Shown here: piece by piece, positions 11,117 through 20,903 of the stretch
Numbering within the stretch: position 1 is the first letter of the stretch
How the letters are laid out: each line of letters starts with the position of its first letter
Assembly: GCA_020724065.1 (NCBI GenBank)
Contig: DYHQ01000007.1
Coordinates: forward strand, 1-37,177
From: Candidatus Puniceispirillum sp.
GTDB taxonomy: Bacteria; Electryoneota; RPQS01; DYHQ01
Length of the DNA: 37,177 nucleotides
Reading direction: 5' to 3'
Notes under the pieces: generated by a model
Databases searched by the model: none
What the model was told of the DNA's origin: nothing
The model's input: only the letters and a program-made list of their open reading frames with translations
Position numbers and translations under genes: made by a program

Positions 11117-11782
11117 CTAACTCTGGCCGACGCGAGCACGAAGCAGCCATGCGATCCACTCGCTGAGGCCTTCACCCGTCTTTGCGGAAATGGGAAGGAC
11201 GGCGATATGTCCATTCGTTTTTCGGATATTGGTTTTCATGAGTTCAACATCCACTTCTAAATGCGGAGCGAGATCCATTTTGCTGAGCAAGCATAGATCG
11301 CATTCTCGGAACATCAAAGGATATTTCAGTGGTTTGTCCTCGCCTTCCGGCAAGGACAAGACGACCACTCGGCGGTTTTCACCGAGATAGAACTCGGCTG
11401 GGCAGACTAAGTTGCCGATATTCTCGATGAAGAGAAAGTCAATCGCAGAGAGATCGAGGTGTTTCAATGCCGCTTGCACGAGGTGCGAACCCAAATGGCA
11501 ATCTCCTCCGAAGGGCTCCGTGTTGGCTTGTACAACCGGAATGCCGAGAGGCTGCAAACGCTCGCTGTCAATCGTGGAAGTGATATCTCCTTCGATGACC
11601 GCACTTGAAAATCCGCGTTCTTTCAGTGCAGGAATCGTCTTTTGCAGCAGCATCGTTTTGCCGGAACCCGGAGAGCTCATGATGTTTACAACGAGGACTC
11701 CATGTTCGTCAAAAAGGGCGCGATTCTCTTGTGCGCGAAGGTTCGATTCCTCCAGGACATCACGAATGATCGGAATTTCCAT
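11117..11782 (-). CDS. hypB: Hydrogenase nickel incorporation GTPase HypB
   Basis: P-loop MSSPGSGKTMLLQ, EGDITSTIDSERL, FIENIGNLVCPAEFYLGE; syntenic with hypA/E/D/C/F. Confidence 0.95.
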   Translation of the reverse strand: MEIPIIRDVLEESNLRAQENRALFDEHGVLVVNIMSSPGSGKTMLLQKTIPALKERGFSSAVIEGDITSTIDSERLQPLGIPVVQANTEPFGGDCHLGSHLVQAALKHLDLSAIDFLFIENIGNLVCPAEFYLGENRRVVVLSLPEGEDKPLKYPLMFRECDLCLLSKMDLAPHLEVDVELMKTNIRKTNGHIAVLPISAKTGEGLSEWIAWLLRARVGQS

Positions 11783-11783
11783 T

Positions 11784-12143
11784 TCAATTCTCCTCCGCCT
11801 CTTGAACTGTCACACCGGTTAGCCGGATTCCTCGACCTCGCAAAATTTCCACATCACCTCCGCCACATCGCGGGCAGAGAAACAAGGGAAGCTCTACGCC
11901 AAATTCATAAGAACATCCGCGACAGCGACAGACCACTTCAATTTGGTCGATGTTCAACTTGGCGTTTGACAAGCCGCTGTTTCTTTTGATTGCATCAAAG
12001 ACAAAAATGAGCGTGTCAGGAATGACCGCGTCGAGCTGTCCAACTTGCACGCGGACCTCCGTCACGGAGGTCGTTGGAAGATTCTGCGGCAGCGATTTGC
12101 TGACGGATTTCACAATGCATTCGGCAATGTACAATTCATGCAT
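11784..12143 (-). CDS. hypA: Hydrogenase maturation nickel metallochaperone HypA
   Basis: N-terminal MHELYIAECIV, Zn site CRCRGC...CPRCGG; start revised to 12143. Confidence 0.93.
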   Translation of the reverse strand: MHELYIAECIVKSVSKSLPQNLPTTSVTEVRVQVGQLDAVIPDTLIFVFDAIKRNSGLSNAKLNIDQIEVVCRCRGCSYEFGVELPLFLCPRCGGGDVEILRGRGIRLTGVTVQEAEEN

Positions 12144-12150
12144 GTGTGCC

Positions 12151-13161
12151 CTAACAAATTCGTGGCAGCAGTTCTCCGGCGGGCCGGTGCAACCGCCGAA
12201 CTCCACCCGCCTCTGTCTTCATGCGAACGATTCCCATGCCACCGCCAATGATCTGACCGATAGTTGCCGCCGCGCGACCAAGCGGATGCGCGCGCAGAAG
12301 CTCGACAATGCGTTCCGCTTCGCCCGCGGCAATGACCATGACCACCTTACCTTCATTCGCGAGATGTAACGGGTCAAATCCCAAGAGTTCGCAAACGGCT
12401 CTCACAGGTTCTTGAACAGGAATCGCTGCCTCCCGAATGAAAATATCACAGCTTTGCGATTCGGCCAATTCGGTCAGGGCCGCTGCCAGGCCGCCACGCG
12501 TCGGATCGCGCATCCACTTGACGCCCTTTGATTCCTTCAGCACAGAGCCAATAAGCTCATGCAGAGAGGCGCAATCACTTTCAATCGTCGTCTGCAACGC
12601 CAACCCTTCGCGAGCGGCAAGGATGGCGATACCATGATCTCCAATGGTTCCTGAAATGACGACAGCGTCACCTTCTGTGAGTGGAGCCTTTGACAATCCA
12701 TGCCCGAGAGGGCACATACCGAGTCCTGCCGTATTGATGAAAATCCCGTCGCACTCGCCGCGCGGGACCACTTTCGTGTCGCCGGTGACGATTTCAACTT
12801 GAGCCGCACGCGCTGTCTGAGACATCGAAGTCACGATTCGTTCGAGAATCTGAATCGGAAAGCCCTCTTCGAGAATGAAACTCGCCGAAAGGTACAAAGG
12901 CTTTGCCCCCATGACAACAAGATCATTGATCGTCCCACAAACCGCAAGTTGACCGATATTGCCGCCAGGAAACTCGAGCGGCTTGACCACATAGGAGTCC
13001 GTCGTGAAAGCCAAGCGTTCTTCATTCAATTTCAGGATGGCTGCATCGGCAAGTGGGTTCAGCCGTGGGTTGGAAAATTGCTTGACGAAGAGCTCTTTGA
13101 TGAGGCGGTGCATGGCCTCGCCACCGGCCCCATGACTGAGCGTGATGATCTTATTGTCCAT
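12151..13161 (-). CDS. hypE: Hydrogenase expression/formation protein HypE
   Basis: LSHGAGGEAMHRLI N-terminus, and the C-terminal PRIC ending with the cysteine required for thiocarboxamide formation; start revised to 13161. Confidence 0.95.
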   Translation of the reverse strand: MDNKIITLSHGAGGEAMHRLIKELFVKQFSNPRLNPLADAAILKLNEERLAFTTDSYVVKPLEFPGGNIGQLAVCGTINDLVVMGAKPLYLSASFILEEGFPIQILERIVTSMSQTARAAQVEIVTGDTKVVPRGECDGIFINTAGLGMCPLGHGLSKAPLTEGDAVVISGTIGDHGIAILAAREGLALQTTIESDCASLHELIGSVLKESKGVKWMRDPTRGGLAAALTELAESQSCDIFIREAAIPVQEPVRAVCELLGFDPLHLANEGKVVMVIAAGEAERIVELLRAHPLGRAAATIGQIIGGGMGIVRMKTEAGGVRRLHRPAGELLPRIC

Positions 13162-14248
13162 GATGTCCAGATGAGAACTGATAGACGGCTGAACATGCAC
13201 CTTCGGCGGATACCATGCAGGCTCCACGCGGCGTATCTGGCGTGCACACCGTCCCGAAGAGAGCACATTGGGTCGGATGAATCCGGCCGCGCAAGACATC
13301 CCCACATCGGCAAGCGGCATCTTCTTGCGTCGGCTCCACTTCGACGGAAACATTTTCTGCGTCCCATTGGGAGTAACTCGATCGCAGTTTGAGGCCGCTT
13401 TCTGGAATCACACCAAACCCTCTCCACGACATGTCGCACGGCTCGAACATTTCGCGAATGAGCTCTTGTGCGCGGACATTGCCCTGCTTCTGCACGACAC
13501 GCCGATATTGATTTTCAATCGAAGCGCGCTTCTCGGCAACTTGGCGGCAGAGCATCAAAATTGTCTCCATGAGGTCCACAGGTTCAAATCCGGAGACGAC
13601 ACAAGGAATGGAGAACTCTCGCGCGATGAATTCAAAGGCATGCCATCCGACAATCGTTGTCACATGACCGGGCAAAATCAAGCCGTCCACTTGGGCATCT
13701 GGTGCTGTGAAGAGGACGCGCAGCGCTTCGGGCATCGTTTTCAGTGCCGAAAGGAGAGAGAAGTTCTCAACTTTGTTTCGGAGGGCTTCCGCAATCGTGG
13801 CGGCAAGCGTGCATGCTGTGGTTTCAAAACCGATCCCCAAGAAGACGAGAGTGCGTTCTGAATGCGCTTTTGCCCATTCGAGAGCGTCCGCTGGTGAGTA
13901 AAATACGCGAACATCCGCTCCGCGAGCGCGCATATCCGCAAGCGACCTCGTTGAACCGGGCACGCGGATGAGATCGCCAAATGTGGCGATGGTCACATCA
14001 GGCAACATGGCCAGCGAAATAGCCCGATCAATAAAATCGTTTGAGGTCACGCATACCGGGCAACCCGGGCCCGAAATGAGTTTGATCTCCGGTGGAAGCA
14101 GATCGTGAAGCGCATAGCGGTAAATCGCCGCCGTATGCCCTCCGCAGACTTCCATGAGTTGCACAGGCTGGCTCAGATGAAGGTGTGCAGTTTCACGGGC
14201 GATTTGGCGCACCACATGGGCATCACGAAAGTAAGTTAGCGGTTCCAT
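13151..14248 (-). CDS. hypD: Hydrogenase formation protein HypD
   Basis: MEVCGGHTAAIYRYALHDLLP, GPGCPVCVTSNDFID, C-terminal cysteine-rich segment; start MEPLTYF at 14248. Confidence 0.95.
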   Translation of the reverse strand: MEPLTYFRDAHVVRQIARETAHLHLSQPVQLMEVCGGHTAAIYRYALHDLLPPEIKLISGPGCPVCVTSNDFIDRAISLAMLPDVTIATFGDLIRVPGSTRSLADMRARGADVRVFYSPADALEWAKAHSERTLVFLGIGFETTACTLAATIAEALRNKVENFSLLSALKTMPEALRVLFTAPDAQVDGLILPGHVTTIVGWHAFEFIAREFSIPCVVSGFEPVDLMETILMLCRQVAEKRASIENQYRRVVQKQGNVRAQELIREMFEPCDMSWRGFGVIPESGLKLRSSYSQWDAENVSVEVEPTQEDAACRCGDVLRGRIHPTQCALFGTVCTPDTPRGACMVSAEGACSAVYQFSSGHHGQ

Positions 14249-14468
14249 CGGTAGATTCTTCGCTGATTTCACGGAGGAGGTCGAGGGTTTCCTGAGCTTT
14301 CTCTTCATCGAGGATTTCGATGGCATATCCCGCATGGATGATCACATAATCTCCGATGCGCGCATCCGGAGTGAGCGTCAACATGATTTCTTTGCGCACG
14401 CCTCCGAGTTCGACGGTTCCGCGGACCCCCTGCACTTCGAGCAACTTCATAGGAATCGCAAGACACAT
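14223..14468 (-). CDS. hypC: HypC/HybG/HupF family hydrogenase formation chaperone
   Basis: MCLAIPMKLLEV... VGDYVIIHAGYAI-like core. Confidence 0.95.
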   Translation of the reverse strand: MCLAIPMKLLEVQGVRGTVELGGVRKEIMLTLTPDARIGDYVIIHAGYAIEILDEEKAQETLDLLREISEESTDGTANLLS

Positions 14469-14471
14469 GGC

Positions 14472-16781
14472 TTACCTCTCCTGCGCGTTGGCAACGACCG
14501 CCTGACCGAGCGACACTCCTCCATCATTCGCTGGCACCTGATGGTGTGAGAATACGCGGAATCGTCTCTCTGTCAATCGTTCCTCGAACGCGCTGACCAA
14601 GAAGGCATTTTGGAAGCAGCCACCGCCGAGAGCCACGGTTTCGAGGTGGTGTGACTCGCGGATCAGCTCGCACAGACGAATGAATCCGCCGACAATCGCT
14701 TCATGAAAACGCCGCGAAATGACCTTTTCGGAAATTCCCGTTTGGATATCTGACACCAGAGCGTGAAACATGGGTAATGGCGAGAGAATCCAGCGCCCCT
14801 CACTCTGATACACATCCATCGGGTAGGGTGGTTCCGGCACAGAGGAAATGCGTCCCTCAAGCAGCATCGCCGCTTGGCCTTCGTATTGATGCCGCATGCC
14901 GAAAAAGAGGATGGCGGCTACCGCATCAAAAAGCCGACCCAAACTCGATGTGAAAGGAAAGATTCTCCCCCGCAATTGCCGCTTCAATAGATTGTCCAGA
15001 GCTTGTTCACCGAGTTCCGACTCCAAATCTCGCATGAATTCCAGAGGGAGTCGAGTCATCTGTTCAGAGTAAGTCTCGTAGAGCCACGCCAGAGCCATGC
15101 GCCAGGGTTCCTGAGCGGCACGTTCTCCTCCCAGAAGTGGAACGGTCTGAAGGTGCGCCGCTCGCTCGAAAGAATGAAAACCTCCCACAAGCACTTCTCC
15201 GCCCCAAATCGTTTCATCGCTGCCGTAGCCCGTGCCGTCCAAGCAGAGTCCGATAGCGCGCTCCGTTGTCTCATTTTCAGCCAAGCAGGATGCCAAGTGC
15301 GCATGATGATGCTGCACTCGCACCAGGGGAATATTTCGTGCGGCACACCATGCGGTGGCCAAACGAGTCGTTGCATAATCGGGGTGAAGGTCGCAGGCGG
15401 CCAGCTCGATTTTCGCATTGAAAATGTGCAGAAAATGAGCGAGAGCGCTCTCTTGAGCCCTTATGGTGAGGTCGCTGTCCATGTCTCCGATGTGCTGTGA
15501 CAGAAGAGCGAAATCCTGCTTGCCCAGACAGAATGTATTTTTGAGTTGCGGCCCAAATGCGAGCGTGGGATGCCGAAAAGACTCGGGCACATGCACGGCG
15601 TGAGGAACATGACCTCGCGACCGCCGCCAGAGGCGCGCACTCCCCCCAACAACTTTCACAACGGAATCATCGGCAAAAATATGAATGGCTCGGTCATGAA
15701 GCAGTGCAGCATCGGCGATTTCGCGCATGCGACTCAGAGCGTCCCTCTGCTCATAGCAGATCGGCTCATCGCTCACATTGGCGCTGGTCATCACGAGCGG
15801 ACCGCCGTAACGGGAAAGCAATAACACATGGAGTGGGGAGTAGGGCAACAGCGCGCCCAGGTACAGGTTTTCCGGCGCGACAGAGTCAGCAATGATTGAG
15901 TTCGACTGCTTTCGCAATAAGACAATCGGCGAGCTTGATGATAGGAGATACGCAAGCTCTTTGTCCGAGACCTCGCAGTTCTCGCGCAGGCTTTCCACGC
16001 TGGGAAACATCAGAGCGAAGGGTTTTTCATCGCGATGCTTGCGCCTCCGGAGCTCGCGCACAAGTTCATCATCACGCGCATCGCAAGCGAGGTGAAATCC
16101 GCCAATACCTTGGATAAGAACGATCCGTCGGGATTTCAATGCTTCGACAGCTTGTGCAAGAGCATTGTTGCTGTCATTTGTGGATTGCCAGTAGCCTTCT
16201 TTGTTTGTGAGACATTGCAGCTTTGGCCCGCAGTCGGGACAAGCCACGGGTTGGGCATGAAAACGCCGGTCAGCGGGATCCTCATATTCAATGCGGCATC
16301 GCTCACACATGGCGAAATCGCGCATGGTTGTCAAAGGACGATCATACGGGACATCTTGGATGATTGTGAAACGCGGGCCACAGTTCGTGCAATTGATGAA
16401 GGGATAGTCGAATCGCCTATCATCGGCCTCTTCGAGTTCGCGCCAGCAGTCGGGGCACAGTGCCAGATCTGGAGACACTTGCGTGAATGCGTCCTCCAGA
16501 AGCTCGCTTTGAAGAATGCGAAAATCCAAAAAATTCGCGAGCGGCAGCTCAGTTTCGTTCAGCCTATCCACCTGCGAAGCCGGGGGCGCTTCGCGCATAA
16601 CGGACTCAAGGAATTGACGCAAGTGCTCTGGTGATCCCTCAATATGAATCAGAACACCTCTACTGTTGTTTTGCACCGTGCCGAGGAGGTTGAACTTGTG
16701 CGCGATATGATAGACGAAAGGGCGGAATCCCACGCCTTGCACCACCCCCGAGACATGAACTTGTAAGTGTCGAATATCCAT
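14472..16781 (-). CDS. hypF: Carbamoyltransferase HypF
   Basis: Acylphosphatase domain VSGVVQGVGFRPFVYHIA, Zn motifs CPDCWRELEE / CTNCGPRF / CERCRIEYEDP / CPDCGPKL, YrdC-like domain and VQHHHAHLASCLAEN; start revised to 16781. Confidence 0.95.
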   Translation of the reverse strand: MDIRHLQVHVSGVVQGVGFRPFVYHIAHKFNLLGTVQNNSRGVLIHIEGSPEHLRQFLESVMREAPPASQVDRLNETELPLANFLDFRILQSELLEDAFTQVSPDLALCPDCWRELEEADDRRFDYPFINCTNCGPRFTIIQDVPYDRPLTTMRDFAMCERCRIEYEDPADRRFHAQPVACPDCGPKLQCLTNKEGYWQSTNDSNNALAQAVEALKSRRIVLIQGIGGFHLACDARDDELVRELRRRKHRDEKPFALMFPSVESLRENCEVSDKELAYLLSSSSPIVLLRKQSNSIIADSVAPENLYLGALLPYSPLHVLLLSRYGGPLVMTSANVSDEPICYEQRDALSRMREIADAALLHDRAIHIFADDSVVKVVGGSARLWRRSRGHVPHAVHVPESFRHPTLAFGPQLKNTFCLGKQDFALLSQHIGDMDSDLTIRAQESALAHFLHIFNAKIELAACDLHPDYATTRLATAWCAARNIPLVRVQHHHAHLASCLAENETTERAIGLCLDGTGYGSDETIWGGEVLVGGFHSFERAAHLQTVPLLGGERAAQEPWRMALAWLYETYSEQMTRLPLEFMRDLESELGEQALDNLLKRQLRGRIFPFTSSLGRLFDAVAAILFFGMRHQYEGQAAMLLEGRISSVPEPPYPMDVYQSEGRWILSPLPMFHALVSDIQTGISEKVISRRFHEAIVGGFIRLCELIRESHHLETVALGGGCFQNAFLVSAFEERLTERRFRVFSHHQVPANDGGVSLGQAVVANAQER

Positions 16782-16882
16782 CGTCCTATTAGACGAAAAG
16801 GCCTCGAGGATTCGAAGCCTTTGATAGATAGCCCAAAAAAATGTCTTATGCAAGCGACTTTGGATCTGTGCGAATCTCTATA

Positions 16883-17587
16883 TCAGAGCCCCAAGAACTG
16901 AATCCCCGCCCCGCACGCAGCCACCACACCTCCTGCCAAGGCATGAGAGTAGCGTTCCATGATGCCGAAGTTCACTTTCGCCAGTCCACGCACCGAGGTG
17001 TGAACCAGAGTCAGCATGGTCCCAATGGTGAACACGCCGAAAGTCAGGGCGACGGCGAACACATTCAAAGCGTTGGCGCGCGCCGCAGGAAACATGAGCA
17101 TGGGAATCAAAGGCTCGCAAGGGCCGAAGACGAAAATCGTGAAGATGATCCAGGGTGTAATGCTGACCTGGCTTTCATCATGGCTACCATGCGAATGTGC
17201 CAAGGCGCCGCCGGGATGTTTGTGAGTGAAGAGGCCGTGCGAGTGCGGGCGAGACGACATGTGCTTCATGGCACGGCGGACACCCCAGATCATGTACGCG
17301 ATTCCAAATCCAAATAACAGCCACCCGGCAATCTCAGCGCGAACGGATTCCAAAGCCGTGAGCCTCAGCAATTCCACGCCGAAGAGCAATCCAACCAAGC
17401 CAATCAACATAGAACTTGACACATGGCCGATACCACTCAGAAGAGTGATGATCATGGTCTGTCGGTTCGACCAGTTCCTCACTTTCGCCATCGCGATGAA
17501 AGGAACATAATGGTCGGGTCCCAGGAGCGTGTGCACAAAACCCAGTGTGGCGGCTGTGCCGAGAAGCAGTGGAAACTCGGTTGTCAT
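16883..17587 (-). CDS. UreH/HupE/NicO-like metal (probably nickel) permease with His-rich loop
   Basis: Multi-TM protein LGFVHTLLGPDHYVPFIAMAK; loop HMSSRPHSHGLFTHKHPGGALAHSHGSHDES; location in the hyp operon; start revised to 17587. Confidence 0.75.
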   Translation of the reverse strand: MTTEFPLLLGTAATLGFVHTLLGPDHYVPFIAMAKVRNWSNRQTMIITLLSGIGHVSSSMLIGLVGLLFGVELLRLTALESVRAEIAGWLLFGFGIAYMIWGVRRAMKHMSSRPHSHGLFTHKHPGGALAHSHGSHDESQVSITPWIIFTIFVFGPCEPLIPMLMFPAARANALNVFAVALTFGVFTIGTMLTLVHTSVRGLAKVNFGIMERYSHALAGGVVAACGAGIQFLGL

Positions 17588-17901
17588 TTTCGTGTGTGGC
17601 TGGGATGAAAGGCGAATTCGCTCGCGGTCATCGAAGCGGGGACAGGATAGACACCCGCTCCGTGACAGAGCGGGCAAACGACTTTCTCGGTCTTTCGTAC
17701 CTCAATTCTGCCTGTGCCGTGACAGGCGTAGCATTCCTTTCCTCCGGCGCCAAATCCTTTGCCGTCACAGTAAGAGCATCGGTACTCGTGTTCGTCCATC
17801 ACACAGAGATTATCCGTCCAACCTCGCCCGCTGCACTCCGGGCATGTTTTGGGTTCTCCCTCGCCGGAGGGAGGCGGAGTAGGTCTTTTTTCAGTGATCA
17901 T
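17584..17901 (-). CDS. Small DnaJ-type cysteine-rich zinc-finger protein
   Basis: Four CxxCxGxG-like motifs: CPECSGRG, CSYCDGKG, CYACHGTG, CPLCHGAG; 4-nt overlaps with genes on both sides. Confidence 0.8.
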   Translation of the reverse strand: MITEKRPTPPPSGEGEPKTCPECSGRGWTDNLCVMDEHEYRCSYCDGKGFGAGGKECYACHGTGRIEVRKTEKVVCPLCHGAGVYPVPASMTASEFAFHPSHTRK

Positions 17902-18401
17902 GAGGGCTCCTCGCTTGAGTTTTGTCTAATCCAATTGCGGACAAAGTCCAGGGCTTGCTCGAGCGCGCCATAAACTGCTGGGGTTAATTCCTCAGAAAGG
18001 GTTTCGAGATCCTGCGCTTCGACCGCCAGCACATCCACGACATCGGGCATTTCCAATGAAAGTTGTTTTCCCAATTCGAGAGCTGTCGGCAGGCTGACTT
18101 GATGGCTGGTTGTCAAATGGTGCGATGGTGTCAGTGCTCCCGCAGGGAAACAGTGCAGCGTTCCGGGCTTCGCAGCTCCGGTGCGGATGGTATCCACAAT
18201 GAGCACGCGCTTGCGGCCCGTTAGCAGGTCGAGCAGGTGAAATCCTGCCACTGGCGCGAAAACAACATCGGCCGGGAGGTCGAGAAGAGTTCCATCCTGA
18301 AGTCTGCGCGCAACCTCGGGGCCGAATCTATCGTCACTGACGATCTCATTACCAAGACAAAGAACCAATAAGGGTCTTGGCGATGTCACGACATTGTCCA
18401 A
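17898..18401 (-). CDS. [NiFe]-hydrogenase maturation endopeptidase (HyaD/HoxW/HycI-like)
   Basis: LCLGNEIVSDDRFGPEVARRL, VDTIRTG, SHQVSLPTALELG; adjacent to the large subunit gene. Confidence 0.88.
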   Translation of the reverse strand: MDNVVTSPRPLLVLCLGNEIVSDDRFGPEVARRLQDGTLLDLPADVVFAPVAGFHLLDLLTGRKRVLIVDTIRTGAAKPGTLHCFPAGALTPSHHLTTSHQVSLPTALELGKQLSLEMPDVVDVLAVEAQDLETLSEELTPAVYGALEQALDFVRNWIRQNSSEEPS

Positions 18402-18440
18402 GCAATTGCCATTCTCATGGACGCTGCAAAGGTCTTGTGT

Positions 18441-19925
18441 TCAGCAATTGCGCCGCGCTGTTTGAACGATTTCGCCGCTTTCCGCATCGTGAATCACAAG
18501 TTCCATCGGCATCTCACCGGGGAGAGTATGCGTGGCGCACCCGAAGCACGGGTCGTAGGCCCGGAAAGCCATCTCAATGCGGTTCAGAATGCCATCGGTG
18601 ATCTGAGTTCCTTTCTTGACCAATCCCTCGGCGGCGCGTTTGATAGACATCGTGATGGGGGCATTGTTGTTCGTTGTGCCGACGATGAGATTTGCCTCCG
18701 TTACGATGCCGCTCTTATCGGTCTTATAGTGATGGGTCAGTGTCCCGCGTGGAGCTTCGACAATGCCCACGCCTTCCCCGACGATGCCCTGAGGCGGGCT
18801 GAATATCTTATCGGAAGTGATCTCATCGTCTTTGGCCAACGCCAGAGTCGCCTCGCACGCAAACACGAGTTCCACGACACGGGCCCAATGTGTCGCGAGT
18901 GTCGCGTTGACCGGCGTCTTGCCGCTCTTGTCTTTCGTCAGTGTCTCGTAGAATCGCTCGTATTCGGCTTGCGCCAGTGGTGTTACCATTCCGTCGGAGG
19001 CATTGAGCCGCGACAGTGGGGACGCCTTGTAAACGCCCGAATCCACTCCATCCACGAATCCCTTCCAGCCGATTTTCTTGAGGAAAGGATACTTGAGATA
19101 ACTGTACGGCTCGACATGCTCGGCCACATACTCCAAGTAATTCTTCGGTTCATATTTGCAGTGCTCTTTTCCGTCCGGTCCCACGACACGCACTTTGCCG
19201 TCATAGAAGTTCACCTTGTTGTTCGCGTCCACCAAGCCCATATTGTAGGTCTTGTGGGCATAGGTATCGGACAGAATGAGGTCCACATAAGCCGTGTTCG
19301 CCAGAACGACATCATTCACAATTTGAATGGTGAATTTGGAAAATTCCACCATCTCTTCGCCGATCTTGATCAACTCGGCTTGTTCTTCCTTGGAGACTCG
19401 TTTCGACATGCCGCCCGGAAGTGCGGTGACGGGATGCACCTTTTTTCCGCCGATGATTTCAATGATTCGTTGGCCTCGGGCTCTCTGAGCAATGACTTTT
19501 TTCCCTGCATCAATGCCGACTTTGGCGATGACACCGAGGATGTTGCGTTCGGCGGGAGGAGCGTCAGGGCCGCACACGAAATCGGGTCCCCCCAGTGCAT
19601 AGAAATGAGTGGTATGATCCCCGGCATAGAACGCATTGTACACTAAGTTGCGCAATTTGAACGCCGCTGAAGGAAGTGTCGCGCCAAACACCGCGTCAAT
19701 CGCCTTTGCCGACGCCATGTGATGAGCATCCGGACAAACGCCGCAGATGCGCGGAGTGATTTGAGCAAGCTCTTCCACCGGCCGCCCGACGCAAAACTGT
19801 TCAAAACCTCGAAGCTCCGGTACCTGAAAATAGCAGTTGGCCAAGGATCCATCGTCGTTCACGAAGAGATGGATCTTGCCGTGGCCTTCAAGACGGGTGA
19901 TGGGATCAATCACGATGCTTTTCAT
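18441..19925 (-). CDS. mvhA: [NiFe]-hydrogenase large subunit, group 3 (MvhA-like)
   Basis: L1 motif RICGVCPDAHH, L2 motif DPCFGCATH; followed by a C-terminal tail TLPGEMPMELV...ARRNC. Confidence 0.92.
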   Translation of the reverse strand: MKSIVIDPITRLEGHGKIHLFVNDDGSLANCYFQVPELRGFEQFCVGRPVEELAQITPRICGVCPDAHHMASAKAIDAVFGATLPSAAFKLRNLVYNAFYAGDHTTHFYALGGPDFVCGPDAPPAERNILGVIAKVGIDAGKKVIAQRARGQRIIEIIGGKKVHPVTALPGGMSKRVSKEEQAELIKIGEEMVEFSKFTIQIVNDVVLANTAYVDLILSDTYAHKTYNMGLVDANNKVNFYDGKVRVVGPDGKEHCKYEPKNYLEYVAEHVEPYSYLKYPFLKKIGWKGFVDGVDSGVYKASPLSRLNASDGMVTPLAQAEYERFYETLTKDKSGKTPVNATLATHWARVVELVFACEATLALAKDDEITSDKIFSPPQGIVGEGVGIVEAPRGTLTHHYKTDKSGIVTEANLIVGTTNNNAPITMSIKRAAEGLVKKGTQITDGILNRIEMAFRAYDPCFGCATHTLPGEMPMELVIHDAESGEIVQTARRNC

Positions 19926-20893
19926 ACTTGCGCCCTCCGAAGGAAAGAATCAGCCAGCGTGAATCGGTAGAAGGTGCCGACGGGATCGGCGACTGTGGCG
20001 ATGATCTTGTCAATTTCTTCAGGATCCGTCGAATCAATCACGCTGGCGAGCGCGGAAATCATCTTCGCTCCTTGATCACGGACATTGATAGGCTTGCCAT
20101 AACATCCGCGACAGGGCATGCCCGCTTTCACACATTTCGCGCCGCATCCCGAACGCGTGGCCGGTCCCAGACACACTATGCCTTGCTCCATAAGGCAGAG
20201 GTTCGGCTCAGCGATAATCTCATAGGGCCGAATGAATTTCGTGATCTTCTTGATATTGCGCTCGCGAGGACATTCATCACAGCAGCTTTTCTCTGTAGCC
20301 CCCAGCACCGTTCCCTTGGGCGGCAGTGGTTTTCCATTCTTCAGAATGTCAATGACCGCGTCCACAACCGCAGCGATTTGATCAGACTGGGGTGGACATC
20401 CCGGAATAAGGTAATCCACATCCACGACTTGTTCCAGAGTGCGCACCGTATTCCACAGTCGCGGAATGGTGATTTCGCCTTCCGGAACCTTGGTTGTTGG
20501 TTGTGGGATAGTCTTGCCCGGATTGTCCAACGATGGCGCCTGAAGATAGACATAATCCAAGATAGAATCAAGAGTAAAAAGATTGGCCAGCGAAGGAATG
20601 CCTCCATCCGCCGCGCAACTCCCGAAGGCGCAAAGGACGACAGATTTCTGACGAAGAAGCTTAGCGATGTGGAAGTTTTCGTCACTGCGGATCGCGCCGT
20701 TGAAAAGCGTCAGTGTGATGGATTTGTCTTCCATCGCTTCCACATCGGCGTATTTGAAATCCATCGCACAAGGCCAGAAGACGACATCAAAGAAATCGGC
20801 GACATCGAGAATCTTCGCTTCAATGTCGAGGATGGCAATATCGCAACCACCACACGCCGCTGCCCAATAGATGGCAAGTTTTGGTTTCGCCAT
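19922..20893 (-). CDS. mvhG: [NiFe]-hydrogenase small subunit, group 3 (MvhG-like)
   Basis: WAAACGGCDIAILD, GSCAADGGIPS, PGCPPQSDQI, CLGPATRSGCGAKCVKAGMPCRGCYG; start revised to 20893. Confidence 0.92.
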   Translation of the reverse strand: MAKPKLAIYWAAACGGCDIAILDIEAKILDVADFFDVVFWPCAMDFKYADVEAMEDKSITLTLFNGAIRSDENFHIAKLLRQKSVVLCAFGSCAADGGIPSLANLFTLDSILDYVYLQAPSLDNPGKTIPQPTTKVPEGEITIPRLWNTVRTLEQVVDVDYLIPGCPPQSDQIAAVVDAVIDILKNGKPLPPKGTVLGATEKSCCDECPRERNIKKITKFIRPYEIIAEPNLCLMEQGIVCLGPATRSGCGAKCVKAGMPCRGCYGKPINVRDQGAKMISALASVIDSTDPEEIDKIIATVADPVGTFYRFTLADSFLRRAQV

Positions 20894-20903
20894 GTTTTTT
20901 CTC

